Below, in pieces: positions 1 through 10,386 of a stretch of 64,000 nt of DNA. This stretch comes from Rhynchopus sp. YZ270_cl-10 (taxonomy: Eukaryota; Euglenozoa; Diplonemea; Diplonemida; Diplonemidae), in the NCBI GenBank assembly GCA_964035575.1, contig OZ037933.1:682001-746000 (forward strand). Direction: 5' to 3'. Each line of letters begins with the position of its first letter. The first letter of the stretch is position 1. The translations under genes and the position numbers were made by a program. Below the pieces are notes generated by a model. It searched no databases. It was not told where the DNA came from and saw nothing but the letters and a program-made list of their open reading frames with translations.

Positions 1-1
1 G

Positions 2-262
2 AACCTAGACATCCTCTACAGTCTAGGTTGGGTTCCGTCTCTCTCAAGGGAAGAACTTGCCGCAGCACACACCAAAGCGCACCACAAAGGCAGGTCCATG
101 CAAAGCGCCCAGAAGTAGCAACTTGAAAAGTACAACACTAAAGTGCTTCATCTCTTCACAAAGACAGAGTTGCGGGAATTTGCGGCAGATTGTGCACCCC
201 TTGACGACGAAGACACCGGTAAGATGAATAAGGAGCCTCTGGTCGCTATGCTGTCTCAGTGA
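2..262 (+). pseudogene. C-terminal coding remnant, unknown family
   Basis: The + strand reads as a protein-like tail entering from outside the window and ending at a TGA. The last ~45 residues (KTELREFAADCAPL followed by acidic residues and a final LVAMLSQ) resemble the helix-turn-helix pattern of a SAP-type nucleic-acid-binding motif, but this is only a visual likeness. The frame is interrupted once, so it is either a decayed gene end or two exons around a very short intron. I do not recognise the family. Nothing downstream continues it. Confidence 0.35.
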
Positions 263-1046
263 GCAGTACAGGGATTCTATAGGCAATATTAGGGGGTATA
301 TTTCCAGGAAAAAAGCTGAAAAAGCGGGAAAAAACACCAAAAAAATCAGAAAAAAGTACGAAATAGTGCTCAAAAGTGTGTTTTTCGTGGTTTTGGGTGA
401 TTTTTTGGGGGTTTGGGGGTGTTTTGGGGTATTTTTTCGGGTTTTTCGCGGGTTTTTACAAAAAAAAAGTGGTTTGGGACAGCAAAAACGGCCGGACGGA
501 CCCCCCTAGAGGGGGGGGTCGAAAAAAAAATTGGGTGGGAGAGTGGGTCATTTTGATATCTCTGCTTCACATTTTGTCACCGTGTCCAACATGACCATTT
601 TTTGGTCCATTTTTTCGGCCAAAAATTTGGTACCACAGGGCTATACCATATACTGGAATTATCAATCTTAAAATACGGCCTGGTATTCGGGCCAAAATGT
701 CCCATGGGGCCCATAGTAGCCTTACTGGGTGTCGAGCAGAGCCAATCTTAATAGTGAAATTCGATTTTCTGTGAAAAATATTCCCACCAAAAAATCGTCT
801 TTTTTTTCTGCATATTCATCCCACACTTCTTCCACGGGGTTTGCTTAGAGCTACTTTTCCTTCAGTTGAGAAAACTATTATATTCTGGGGGGGGTATGTA
901 ATTTGACCGGTTCTGACCGGGCACTTAACCAGTGTGTTGTCAAAAATTCCCGAAAAAATCGGGTATTTTTGTGTACAAATAGTACCCGGTCAAAATAGGG
1001 TATGTAATTTGACCGGCACCCCATTTTGACCGGCATTTTGACCGGG
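263..1046. other. Gene-free T/G-rich low-complexity DNA
   Basis: I see no gene here. The stretch is built from G/T-rich text (runs such as TTTTGGGGTATTTTTT near 420), a C-run/G-run palindrome at about 500-520 and repeated TTTGACCGG words at 900-1040. This style recurs through the first 12 kb. Confidence 0.7.
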
Positions 1047-1393
1047 TACTATTTATACCGTAAAAATATTTATTCTGGGCCGGAACAAAACTGGAACACC
1101 CCAAAAAATCGTCGATTGTTCCAGTTTTGTTCCGTACCAGCATTGTTTTGGGGGGGTATCCGTGCCTTGTCAAAAAAAACGAGGAGTGCGACGATTTTTT
1201 TTTGCCCAAAGATGCACTATGCACCTGGGTGGGGTGGGAATGGGGATAAAAATTCTACCCTAACAGAACTGTTCTGGGCCGGAACAAAACTGGGACACCC
1301 CCAAAAACCCCAAGTGTTCCAGTTTTGTTCCGGTCCAGTATACTTCTGTCTCAGAATAGTTACAGCCCAGAATAAATATTTTTACGGTACCTA
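1047..1393. repeat. Inverted-repeat element carrying two hairpins
   Basis: Outer arms of about 30 bp (GTACTATTTATACCGTAAAA at the left, its near complement with TTTTTACGGTACC at the right) face each other. Inside are two separate stem-loops at about 1081-1133 and 1270-1348, each with arms containing GGAACAAAACTGG and its complement. This looks like a non-autonomous inverted-repeat element. No coding potential is convincing. Confidence 0.6.
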
Positions 1394-1410
1394 CCCCCCC
1401 CCCCCCCCCC

Positions 1411-2598
1411 TAGGGGATATCAAAGGGGTGTCACATTTGACGTTTTTCAAATTAGTGAAAACCGCCTATCAGAAAGTGCCAAAACCGCCTCCAACCACCC
1501 CACACCCCCAGAAAACCTGTTCTTGCCCCGAAACTACCCATAGGGGGGTCTTCTGGGCCGTAAAATGCAATTCTAAAAAAGTGGTCACACTTCTGTACCT
1601 GGGCACCCCCACAGAACCCCTTTCAGAATACGAGAAAATAAAGTTCGACAACGCCACGGTCGGAGAGGGTTGGAAAGCAGGCTGAGGCACACGCGACGCT
1701 TGTGCTGGTGTTCTTCGGGGGAGAACTGTGCAGAAAGCGCCGGGGCGGCATCCTGCATGGCTGCACAGAGGTTGAAGAGAAGGGCGGGTCTAGGGGTGCG
1801 ACTCCACTGTTTATAGGTGGGAACCATTGTCGTAATAACCTCTTACGGCATTTTTGGCCATTTCCAGGCCACCTCCGGTCGGAAAACCCCCCAGAAATGG
1901 GTCAGAAACACCCTGTGACCCGAAAATTCATGATAAGAGCGACTCAGAATATGATAAAATGCAAAAAAGTAGTGAAAAAGTGGCATTTTGACGGTTTTGG
2001 CCATGTTGGGTAAAATAGCCATTTTTGGTGAAAAAAATCAAAAAAACAGCAAAATTTCGACATCATGACAGCTGCTTGGGCACAAAACTGCCCCAAAAAT
2101 GTCCTGTGAGTCTATTCCGACCTGTTTTGGACACTTTAGGTACTTTTTTTGGTCGTTTTTTGGTGTTTTTGTGGTAAAAAACGTCCTATGATAGCCTATA
2201 CTAATCGCAAGACACCGTTTGTCCCTTCTGGACCAATATGTGGGCCAAAAAATGGGTGAAACCCCCCGAAAAAGCACTCCGGGAGCCCAGATAGTTCCAA
2301 ATTTCCCCGCCAACTCACAAAACCACCTCAAAAACATGCCAGGAAAACATTTTTAAAAACTATAGGGAGTCACACCCCCTATGGTGAGGGGTGCCCAGGT
2401 ACAGAAGTGTGACCACTTTTTTAGAATTGCATTTTACGGCCCAGAAGACCCCCCTATGGGTAGTTTCGGGGCAGGAACAGGTTTTCTGGGGGGTGTGGGG
2501 TGGTTGGAGGCGGTTTCGGCACTTTCTGATAGGCGGTTTTCACTTATTTTGAAAAACGTCAAATGTGACACTTTTAAATAGGCCTTTGATATCCCCTA
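1411..2598. mobile_element. Long-TIR DNA element, non-autonomous
   Basis: The ends are inverted repeats of about 200 bp: 1411-1611, starting TAGGGGATATCAAAGG, matches the complement of about 2388-2598, ending CCTTTGATATCCCCTA. Both ends sit against poly-C tracts, so a target duplication cannot be read. The 780-bp core has no credible ORF. Part of the core (about 2100-2170) is related in inverted orientation to 23930-24010. Long TIRs of this size are typical of Mutator-like elements, but no transposase is present here. Confidence 0.7.
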
Positions 2599-2603
2599 AC
2601 CCC

Positions 2604-3795
2604 CCCCCCCCCCCCCCCGTGTATATGTCCGGACCCATTTTGATGTGTATATGTCCGGGACTTTCTGAAAATTTTCCGGACATATACACAGGTACAGGTG
2701 TATATGTCCGTGTGAGAGGTAAAAATCTGCCTTAAGGTGTACCTCCGCGAGCGAAGCGAGCGGGAAAAATTTTAAGGTGTACCTCCGCGAGCGTAGCGAG
2801 CGGAAAATTTTTTGAAGGTGTACCTCCGCGAGCGAAGCGAGCAGAGAAAAATTTTTAAGGTGTACCTCCGCGAGCGCAGGGTTACGCGTTCTTTGTATGT
2901 ACCTACGGCTTGTGACTCACCGGTGGCTACAAAGCTCTCAAGGCTGCACAGAGGAGGAGAGGCCTGGTGGCGGGATGGTTCACAACCGCTCCCTCTCGTA
3001 TTTGACCCATTTTCCCCCTTCTTCAACCCCATCCCCCGAAAAACCCTCTCCGAAAACATGAGGGGAGATACCCCGCCAACGCACCGGCCGGAAAGCTCGG
3101 AATGGGTTTTTGCCACTGTACACTGTATACACTGAACTGTGCATATGTCCGGGATGTGTATATGTCCGAAAACATGTGTATATGTCCGAGCCTCGGCCAA
3201 CACGGACATATGCACAGGACATATACACGGGGGGGGGTAGGGTGTATATGTCCGGGACTTTCTGAAAATTTTCCGGACATATACACAGGTACAGGTGTAT
3301 ATGTCCGTGTGAGAGGTAAAAATCTGCCTTAAGGTGTACCTCCGCGAGCGTAGCGAGCGGAAAATTTTTTGAAGGTGTACCTCCGCGAGCGAAGCGAGCG
3401 GAGAACAAATTTTAAGGTGTACCTCCGCGAGCGCAGGGTTACGCGTTCTTTGTATGTACCTACGGCTTGTGACTCACCAGTGGCTACAAAGCTCTCAAGG
3501 CTACACAGGAGGAGAGGCCTGGTGGCGGGATGGTTCACAACCGCCCCCTCTCGTATTTGACCCATTTTCCCCCTTCTTCAACCCCATCCCCCGAAAAACC
3601 CTCTCCGAAAACATGAGGGGAGATACCCCGCCAACGCACCGGCCGGAAAGCTCGGAATGGGTTTTTGCCACTGTACACTGTATACACTGAACTGTGCATA
3701 TGTCCGGGATGTGTATATGTCCGAAAACATGTGTATATGTCCGAGCCTCGGCCAACACGGACATATGCACAGGACATATACACGGGGGGGGGGGT
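2604..3795. repeat. Tandem pair of ~600-bp TIR units with palindrome arrays
   Basis: Two direct copies with a 597-bp period (GTGTATATGTCCGGGAC begins at 2645 and 3242). Each unit starts and ends in inverted GTGTATATGTCC words bordered by poly-C on the left and poly-G on the right. Inside are two to four copies of a ~40-bp composite repeat with GGTGTACC, a GCGAGCGAAGCGAGC palindrome and AAAATTTT. The apparent ORFs are shared by the copies but look non-coding. Confidence 0.8.
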
Positions 3796-3912
3796 AGGTA
3801 CACAAAAAATACCCGATTTTTTGGAAAAAACCAAAGGGGGGACCCTTTGATTCCCCAGCCAAAATAGAAAAAAAAGTAAAAGAATGCCCTTCCTCAGTCC
3901 GGAAGTATCACC

Positions 3913-3958
3913 TCAACCGGTCACACCTGCCGTAAAATAGAGAGAGGTTACAGAATAC

Positions 3959-3989
<31 letters not shown>

Positions 3990-4299
3990 AAAAAAAAGCC
4001 AAAATTGGTCGCAAAATCGGCCGATTTTTCAAAAATCTCAAAAAAAAAAAGTCCAAAATTTTTTTTCACAAGTGTTTTTGAGGCCTGCTCACTACACCCT
4101 ATGTACCCTTCTGGGACCAAAAAGTCCAAAAAAGCATGAATTGGGCTGTTTTGAGCATCCAGAGTTTATTCCCCGGCCATTTTCTGTACCACCAGTGCAT
4201 TTTGTATGGGCCAGCGCCTTGTCAAAAAATCCCGGTCACCGGTCACCGGTCACACCTGCCGTAAAATAGAGAGAGGTTACAGAATACAGATTATTAAAC

Positions 4300-4300
<1 letters not shown>
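3913..4300 (+). repeat. Direct repeat around poly-A tracts
   Basis: A ~50-bp word with CACACCTGCCGTAAAATAG occurs at about 3922-3962 and again at 4250-4295, each followed by a long A-run. The text between them is family member 4063-4230. It looks like an insertion or local duplication. No gene is present. Confidence 0.7.
4063..4230 (+). repeat. Dispersed ~165-bp repeat, copy 1
   Basis: Runs from TGTTTTTGAGGCCTGCTCAC to GCCAGCGCCTTGTCAAAAAA. It is nearly identical to 10808-10980 in the same orientation. A diverged reverse copy lies at about 28420-28520. Confidence 0.8.
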
Positions 4301-4331
<31 letters not shown>

Positions 4332-4844
4332 CCTAAAGTGTCCAAAACAGGTCGGAATGGAAAAAAAAATCGAAAAATCGAAAAAAAAAAATTTTTTTTT
4401 TCGGGAAAATTTCGACCCCGAGTTGGGTTTTTGGGCACCAAAAAGTGCAAAAAAACGCAAAATTTTGGTGTTTTGACCCTCCAGAAGCACCCAAAAACGT
4501 ACTTTTGTGTACAAAAACACGCATATTACACATTTCCTTAGCAATTCTTTTCACAAGTACTAGGCGATTTTTGACCTGACAAAATTTTGTTTTATCGCCC
4601 AAAATCGGGCGTGGTAGGTCATAAAATGGCCCAAAGAATCCAAAGAAAACCTCAGAAATAGATGTTCGCGAAATTTCGCAGTCAAACTTCAGCCACAATA
4701 CGGTCATTTTGTGCATACCCTGTGACTGTGGTGGCTAGAGAACACGCACATGCAGACTCGTTCCTTGCAATTTCCAGTGTTGTGTTTATCAATGCATGCA
4801 TCCAGAGGACCTCTGGTTTACGACATCGTAGGCACTCCTGTGCA

Positions 4845-5022
4845 AAAATGAAGTCGGTTTTTGACCCAAAATCGGGGTGGGTGGGCCATAATTTGCTCCA
4901 AATTTGGCCGAAAATTGGGATTTTTCTGAAAATTTCATTGTGCTCAGCAAAAATCCTTGCTTTTTTGAAGAATTTTCCAAAAAATATGCTATACTCCCTA
5001 TGACTGGACCCAACTCCCCTCA
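4845..5022 (+). repeat. Dispersed ~175-bp repeat, copy 1
   Basis: Contains ATCGGGGTGGGTGGGCCATA and ends in CTGGACCCAACTCCCCTCAC. The same text, about 90 percent identical by eye, is at 36350-36523 in the same orientation. Confidence 0.8.
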
Positions 5023-5093
5023 CCCTTTTTTTTTCACCCAAAGGGCCGGTCAAATTTTACACACTAATACACAAAGTTACATACCCCCCTGGT

Positions 5094-5261
5094 GAAATAT
5101 TCACTTTCCCTCCACTCGTGCCCTTTCAGAAACTCGTGGCTGACTTTATCCCACTCGCTTCGCTCGTGAGATAAAGTCTATTACCCCACTCGCTTCGCTC
5201 GTGGGGTAAAATGCCACTCGTTTCTGAAAGGTACACTCGTGTGAGGAAAAGTGAATATTTC
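5094..5261. mobile_element. MITE with ~45-bp inverted ends
   Basis: The left end, GAAATATTCACTTTCC followed by CCTTTCAGAAACTCGTGG, matches the complement of the right end, CCACTCGTTTCTGAAAGG to GTGAATATTTC. The 80-bp centre holds two ACTCGCTTCGCTCGTG palindromes. No coding content. The next 340 bases (5262-5607) show nothing I recognise. Confidence 0.75.
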
Positions 5262-5607
5262 CTCAGACGAATAAATAGCTATTTTTGAGATTTTTATTTC
5301 TTTTGAAAGCGCGGTTTCGAAACGTTCAATTCCGGTGTCGGACGATAAAAAATATGCATCTCACATTTCTGAGTGAAAAATATGAAAAAGTATACGGCTA
5401 GCGAGATTTTGGATGATATACCATACATTCCATGACTTTGCGTATAGAAAAGCCTGTTTCTGGAGCCAGTTTACAGTGATAAAAAATACGCCAAAAAAAT
5501 GTTGCGACCCCGGATTTTTTTCAGATCGATCCGGAAATTCACTTCCGCCCATTTTCGGGGATCAACAATGCACGGCCTGGGTCGCAAATGCAACTGTCCG
5601 TGGACAG

Positions 5608-6447
5608 AGGTGGCACACCATTTCAGGGGTCCCCTCCAAGACAGCATCGGACCAATGGCGGTGGGTTCCTTGTGGATCCAGACGTTCTTCCGAATGACCT
5701 GTTGTTGGTACGCCAGCTCAAGTCTCGCCAGTTGGGGAATGTCCACGAGGTCGTCCCATTCGTAGGCCGAGTCGATGCGCCGCGCCACGTCGCTGATGAG
5801 GAGGAGGGAACGTCGGAGTGTGCACAGTCGTCCCCGACAGCAAAACGTCTGTCACAACACACTCCCAAATATGTGGTACAGCACCCTCTCTGTGCAGACG
5901 CCAGACAGCACAGCATTCTAACGTAAACGGCTCGCGGGATTTGTCCACCCACTTTGGATCCATGCGGTATTGGGGTTCGGTACCTATCATAAATTCCATG
6001 CCCAGAGCTCGGAAATGTTACAGAGGCACTCCTCAGTACAGTTCCACCCCCACAACTTTGCACCACTACAGGAACTGCCGGAACGACGCATGCACTGTTC
6101 TTGGGTTTGGCCTACCGCAAAGATGTTGTCGATCCGGGAGGGCAAATTTGGTTTAGCTATCCCGTAAGTCGACTTCTCCCCAAGATGAGGAGTTGTGGGA
6201 TGTAGAGGAGGACCTTGTGCATCATGTGCTCTTGGTTTCGTGCCGGCCCTCTCTACGTCTAAGATGGCATATAATAGGCTATTAGCCCTCTATTAGCCTA
6301 TTATAAGACTCTTATAATAGGCTAATATGGGCTCTTTACAGGCTAATAATTTATTTTCCAAGCTAATATAGGCTAATAAAAGCTAATAAAATCTGGGATT
6401 TTCCCGAAGGCTAATATTAGCCTATTCTTGTTAGCTTACCAGCTATG
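5608..6447 (-). mobile_element. Truncated copy of the CATAGCTGG-TIR element
   Basis: This 840-bp block is the reverse complement of 40162-41003, over 95 percent identical by eye. It ends at 6447 with the CCAGCTATG terminus. The other end stops inside the element at 5608, so this copy lacks about 350 bp and one terminus. It carries the same protein-like stretch on its minus strand (about 5999 down to 5640, two frames, with words such as DPKWVDKSREPF and RRIDSAYEWDDLVDIPQL) and an AT-rich tail with repeated AATAGGCTAATATTAGCC words. The 9-bp array starts immediately at 6448. Confidence 0.75.
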
Positions 6448-6545
6448 GTATACTGTGTATGCTGTGTATACTGTGTATGCTGTGTATACTGTGTATACTG
6501 TGTATACTGTGTATACTGTGTATACTGTGTATACTGTGTATATGG
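6448..6545. repeat. 9-bp tandem array (TATACTGTG)n
   Basis: About ten copies of TATACTGTG with a few TATGCTGTG variants. It abuts the truncated transposon on the left and a TTTCACAA-rich block on the right. ORFs reading VYTVYT or CILCIL here are artefacts. Confidence 0.95.
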
Positions 6546-6945
6546 TGCTATCCGGGGGGCGGCGTTTCACAAAGTTTCACAAATTTTCACAAAATATCAC
6601 ACAATTTCAATCCTATGCACAACGTGTCACAACGTTTCGCAACATTTCACAACTTTGCACAACTTTTCACAACGTTTCACAACTTTTCACAACTATATGT
6701 TGTGAAAAGTTGTGAAACGTTGTGAAAAGTTGTGATTTTGTTTGAAATTTTGTGAAATTTTGTGAAAAGTTGTGATTTTGTTTGAAAATTGTGAAAAGTT
6801 GTGAATAGTTGTGAAAAGTTGTGAATAGTTGTGAAAAGTTGTGATTTTGATTGAAATTTTGCGAAACTTTGTGAAAAGTTGTGAAAAGTTGTGAATAGTT
6901 GTGAAAAGTTGTGATTTTGATTGAAATTTTGTGAGCCTTTTTTTT
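6546..6945. repeat. GTTGTGAAAA minisatellite in inverted blocks
   Basis: Starts GGGGGGCGGCGTTTCACAAA, runs as TTTCACAA words to about 6700, then switches to the complement as GTTGTGAAAA words. The junction forms a large palindrome near 6690-6715. The same arrangement in opposite orientation, with the same GGCGTTTCACAAAG junction, lies at 9607-9911. Confidence 0.9.
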
Positions 6946-7590
6946 GATTTTTATAGGGGCTTTCTGAAGGGGGGTTGGGGCATGGGTAGTGGTCACGGTG
7001 GGAACACGACAGAGCTTATTGTAACCACAGGACGCGCCGATTTTGACTGAACACGGCTGAGCCCTTCCGCGACAATGTGTGATTTATGGTATGTACTTCC
7101 CCAAAACAACTCAAATGGCTATCAAAGCGCCAACCTCATCAAATCTATACCGTGCCATATTAATATTGGTACCCCAGAAATAAAGAATACCAAGTACGCA
7201 ACAACTGCGCAACAAGTACGCAAAATGGGGTGGGCTTCATTTTTACTTTGTGGGTATTTTTTGGGGATTTTTGGTTTTAGGGTTCCAGAAGCCAGTTTGT
7301 GCACGCATTGACCCCAAAAGTGCAGAAATCACCTGAAAGTGGGGTGATCCGGGTTGTATTCTGCTACGAAATTCGCAAACCAGGAAAAATCGGAAAAAAA
7401 ATGCGAAAAATTCGCAATGCGATTTTTTGCGATTTTTTGCGATTCGCGTTTCGGGTTTTTGCGATTTTTTGCGCACAGGTGTGACAAGTCACACGTGGTC
7501 ACATGTACCCACGTACCCAGGTACCCAGACCCACGCAGTGTCACATGACCTCAAGTGTGAGTGACCCACGCATGAGGGAATGCGACACCG
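6946..7590. other. Gene-free stretch with a short shared repeat
   Basis: No gene is evident. At about 7165-7235 the words AAGTACGCAACAACTGCGCA and GAAATAAAGAATACCAAGTA match, in inverted orientation, the block at 62385-62500. At 7370-7470 there are repeated GCGATTTTTTGCGATT words. Around 7480-7550 are GTACCCAGGTACC-type words like those at 21060-21180. Confidence 0.6.
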
Positions 7591-7830
7591 CAAAAATTAC
7601 CACAGACCCTGTCTTCCTGCACCTTCGGTGCAACGCCGCAGACAGGCCAACAGCATTGGACTCAGAGGAATGCCCGCTGTGCAGGTATCAAACATGAAAA
7701 CCAACTCCCAGCAACAAGGGGCGCCTTTTGGCGGGCGTTGTTGAGGGTGTTTTGGGGTGCAAAGTTTTCCACAATTTTGATGCGTGGGTACAGAAGTGTT
7801 GTCTTGTTCTTTCATCTCTAGGAATGTAAC
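7590..7830 (+). repeat. Fragment of the 21.6/25.5-kb duplicated repeat
   Basis: The text from CAGACCCTGTCTTC to TTCTTTCATCTCTAGGAATG matches 21610-21845 and 25495-25720. It includes a GGGGCGCCTTTTGGCGGGCG palindrome-like core. It appears alone here, without the rest of the larger repeat. Confidence 0.85.
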
Positions 7831-8206
7831 AGTGGCTGTGCCATACAGATACCGGGGGACAAGACGTGCTACAATCCGGAGGATGACGAAGACATGAACC
7901 GAGGCTACACTCGCTATACAACAATGCCTTCGCCATGCCGGTAAATGGCAACACTGCAGGCCACCCCTTGGCGGTATTCCCCCACGACTACATCGCACCC
8001 ATCTGTGCAAGCTTCATGGATCTGCAGAACCTACAGCTGGACGGGTTTACGGGTTGTGGAAGCCTACAAAGCAAACTGTAGAGGTCTTGTTCAAGCGGAA
8101 CGAAAAAAATTCTCTCTTCAAAACTCAAATTTCCCTCATAGTTTTGTTTGTACACTTTTCCCAAGGTAAAATCCCTACCAAAAAAAAAAAAAAAACTCGC
8201 CAAAAC

Positions 8207-8967
8207 CAGGGCTCTCAAGATCCTCCACGAAAAAAGCAGAATTTTCGAAATGAGGAGGATTTTATTTTTGCAAAAAAATCCCCAAAAAAAAAATTTTCCC
8301 CCCGCAACAAGCGGTCGTCGCGCGCTTCGCGCGCGCCTCCCTGACAGCCACAGAGCGGAGAGGCGGGTCAATTTTGCGAGATAATAAAAAACGGAAATCT
8401 AATCCTTTCTCTTGCACCATACGCTCCACGAACCGTACAAAACCAAGACGTCTTCCAGAAGCAGGGGCTGATGCAACGGCGGGTAATTTTTAAAAAACGG
8501 CAAAAAAAATGCAGCTTTGGTCAAGTTGTATTTTTTGGATGCAAAATGCAAGGGTATCCAAAGACATTGCCAACTCTATTTTTTTGCGGAGCAAAAAAAT
8601 TAATATAAATGGCGCCGCAGGCGAAAAAAAATTAGGGTACGGTGTAAGAATACTTCCTTTTACACCACAAAATCACTCAACGAACCCTTTTTTTTGAGTA
8701 GCAAAAAATGAAAATGGCGCCGCAGGCAAATTTTTTTTAAGGTGCAGCACCCTGGACGGTGCATACAGGCTCGGGAAAATATTGGCTCCCTCGGGGGAGA
8801 CAAAGTGACCCCCACTATAAAACCCCTAGGAGGATAATCCTCCACCCGAGCCCGCCAAAAAAAAAAAAAAAATGGAGGAAATCCTCCACCAAAAAAGCCT
8901 GAAAAAAAAAAAAAAAAAGCCCCTGGAGGAAATATCCTCCCCTACGTGGAGGATCTTGAGAGCACTG
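8207..8967. mobile_element. hAT-like non-autonomous element with 8-bp duplication
   Basis: The ends are CAGGGCTCTCAAGATCCTCC at 8207 and its complement ending GAGAGCACTG at 8967 (22 bp, one difference). Just outside lie GCCAAAAC (8199-8206) and GCAAAAAC (8968-8975), a probable 8-bp target duplication with one change. CAG-type ends plus an 8-bp duplication are the known signature of the hAT superfamily. There is no transposase. The inside has a GCGCGCTTCGCGCGC palindrome (~8318-8335) and two GGCGCCGCAGGC blocks shared with the element at 44557-45190. Confidence 0.75.
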
Positions 8968-9107
8968 GCAAAAACTCGCCCCCCAAAAATGGGCGAGTTT
9001 TGGGCGAGTAGGCGAGTTTTTTGGGAAGTTTTTCGGGTTTACGGGTAGGGTCACTGTGTACAAATTTATTAAACTCAAGTAGCAGAATTAAAATTCCAGC
9101 ATCTCTA

Positions 9108-9475
9108 CCCCCCCTTTACGGAGTGACAACTGGTAGAAACACGGTAGAACCACGGGGAATTGCACACCAATTGATTACATTATTTGGATAATCTTTTAAA
9201 CAACCACCACCTCTTACAGGTTTCGTGTCCGCGAATCTGCCTACTGTTCTTTTGGATGTACCAGAAGAAGATGCAGAGACTGAAGCTGCTGGAGGCGATG
9301 GAGCCGGCGGACTCGCTGGAAGTAGGAGATGCACAGCACCTGCACAGAGCTGATGTTCAAGCATTGACGACGAAGGGTCGTTTGCCCTGGCGTCCTAGTA
9401 GATGTTTGCTGTCTCCCCTGCTGCTGATGGACGGGCTACACACTCTGCACCATCGTTACAGCTCATAAGACCGAG
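9108..9475 (+). other. Possible exon remnant beside a short direct repeat
   Basis: Bases 9108-9158 (CCCCTTTACGGAGTGACAAC onward) recur at 10387-10441. Downstream, after a CTCTTACAG acceptor-like site at 9219, one frame reads TGFVSANLPTVLLDVPEED and then an alanine/glycine-rich stretch to a stop near 9355. That composition is protein-like, but no start, donor or family can be shown. It may be a decayed exon cut off by the tandem-repeat block that follows. Confidence 0.2.
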
Positions 9476-9494
9476 AAGCTAAAAATACCCTCAT

Positions 9495-9606
9495 GTCTTC
9501 ACAACTCTTCACAACTCTTCACAACTCTTCACAACTCTTCACAACTCTTCACAACTCTTCACAACTCTTCACAACTCTTCACAACTCTTCACAACTCTTC
9601 ACAAAT
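9495..9606. repeat. 10-bp tandem array (ACAACTCTTC)n
   Basis: About eleven near-perfect copies of a decamer containing TTCACAACTC. It joins directly to the GTTGTGAAAA block that follows and uses the same TTCACAAC word. Confidence 0.95.
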
Positions 9607-9911
9607 TTTCACAACCCTCTTGAGCCTTTACGTGTGAAAAGTTGTGAAGAGTTGTGAAAAGTTGTGATTTTGATTGAAATTTTGTGAAATTTTGTGAGAT
9701 TTTGTGAAAAGTTGTGAAAAGTTGTGAATAGTTGTGAAAAGTTGTGATTTTGATTGAAAATTGTGAAAAGTTGTGAATAGTTGTGAAAAGTTGTGATTTT
9801 GATTGAAATTTTGTGAAATTTTGTGAGATTTTGTGAAAAGTTGTGAAAAGTTGTGAATAGTTGTGAAAAGTTGTGATTTTGATTGAAATTTTGTGAAACT
9901 TTGTGAAACGC
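9607..9911. repeat. GTTGTGAAAA minisatellite
   Basis: Degenerate repeats of GTTGTGAAAAGTTGTGA with interspersed GATTTTGATTGAAATT, in a higher-order period of ~120 bp. It ends with CTTTGTGAAACGCCGCCCCC, the mirror image of the junction at 6552-6575. Confidence 0.9.
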
Positions 9912-9930
9912 CGCCCCCCGGATAGCACCA

Positions 9931-10245
9931 GTATACTGTGTATACTGTGTATACTGTGTATACTGTGTATACTGTGTATACTGTGTATACTGTGTATACT
10001 GTGTATACTGTGTATACTGTGTATACTGTGTATACTGTGTATACTGTGTATACTGTGTATACTGTGTATACTGTGTATACTGTGTATACTGTGTATACTG
10101 TGTATACTGTGTATACTGTGTATACTGTGTATACTGTGTATACTGTGTATACTGTGTATACTGTGTATACTGTGTATACTGTGTATACTGTGTATACTGT
10201 GTATACTGTGTATACTGTGTATACTGTGTATACTGTGTCTACTGT
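9931..10245. repeat. 9-bp tandem array (TATACTGTG)n, ~34 copies
   Basis: Near-perfect nonamers over 310 bp. Because 9 is a multiple of 3, every frame stays open and gives repetitive peptides, which are not genes. The right edge degrades into GTCTACTGTG then joins the GACCCCACCAC repeat. Confidence 0.97.
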
Positions 10246-10256
10246 GTTTACTGCGG

Positions 10257-10344
10257 AAATTGACCAAAAACGAGAACTTGTCCATTTCGGCACATTGACC
10301 CCACCACTGTCCGGACGGATTCAGGAAATGCAAATGCCGGCGTT
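10257..10344 (+). repeat. GACCCCACCAC repeat, isolated copy
   Basis: An 88-bp member of the family that forms the degenerate tandem cluster at 22749-23406: CGAGAACTTGTCCATTTCGG, then TTGACCCCACCAC, then GGAAATGCAAATGCCGG. A reverse copy at 45640-45727 is also fused to a short TATACACAG array. Confidence 0.85.
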
Positions 10345-10386
10345 TAAAAGCTCACCAACGAAAAAAAAAGAAATTTTTCCAACATC

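Noticed and set aside
2738-3440. Regularly spaced palindromes considered as a CRISPR array
   Set aside because: Spacers are not unique, the units are part of a duplicated ~600-bp element, and the setting is eukaryotic.
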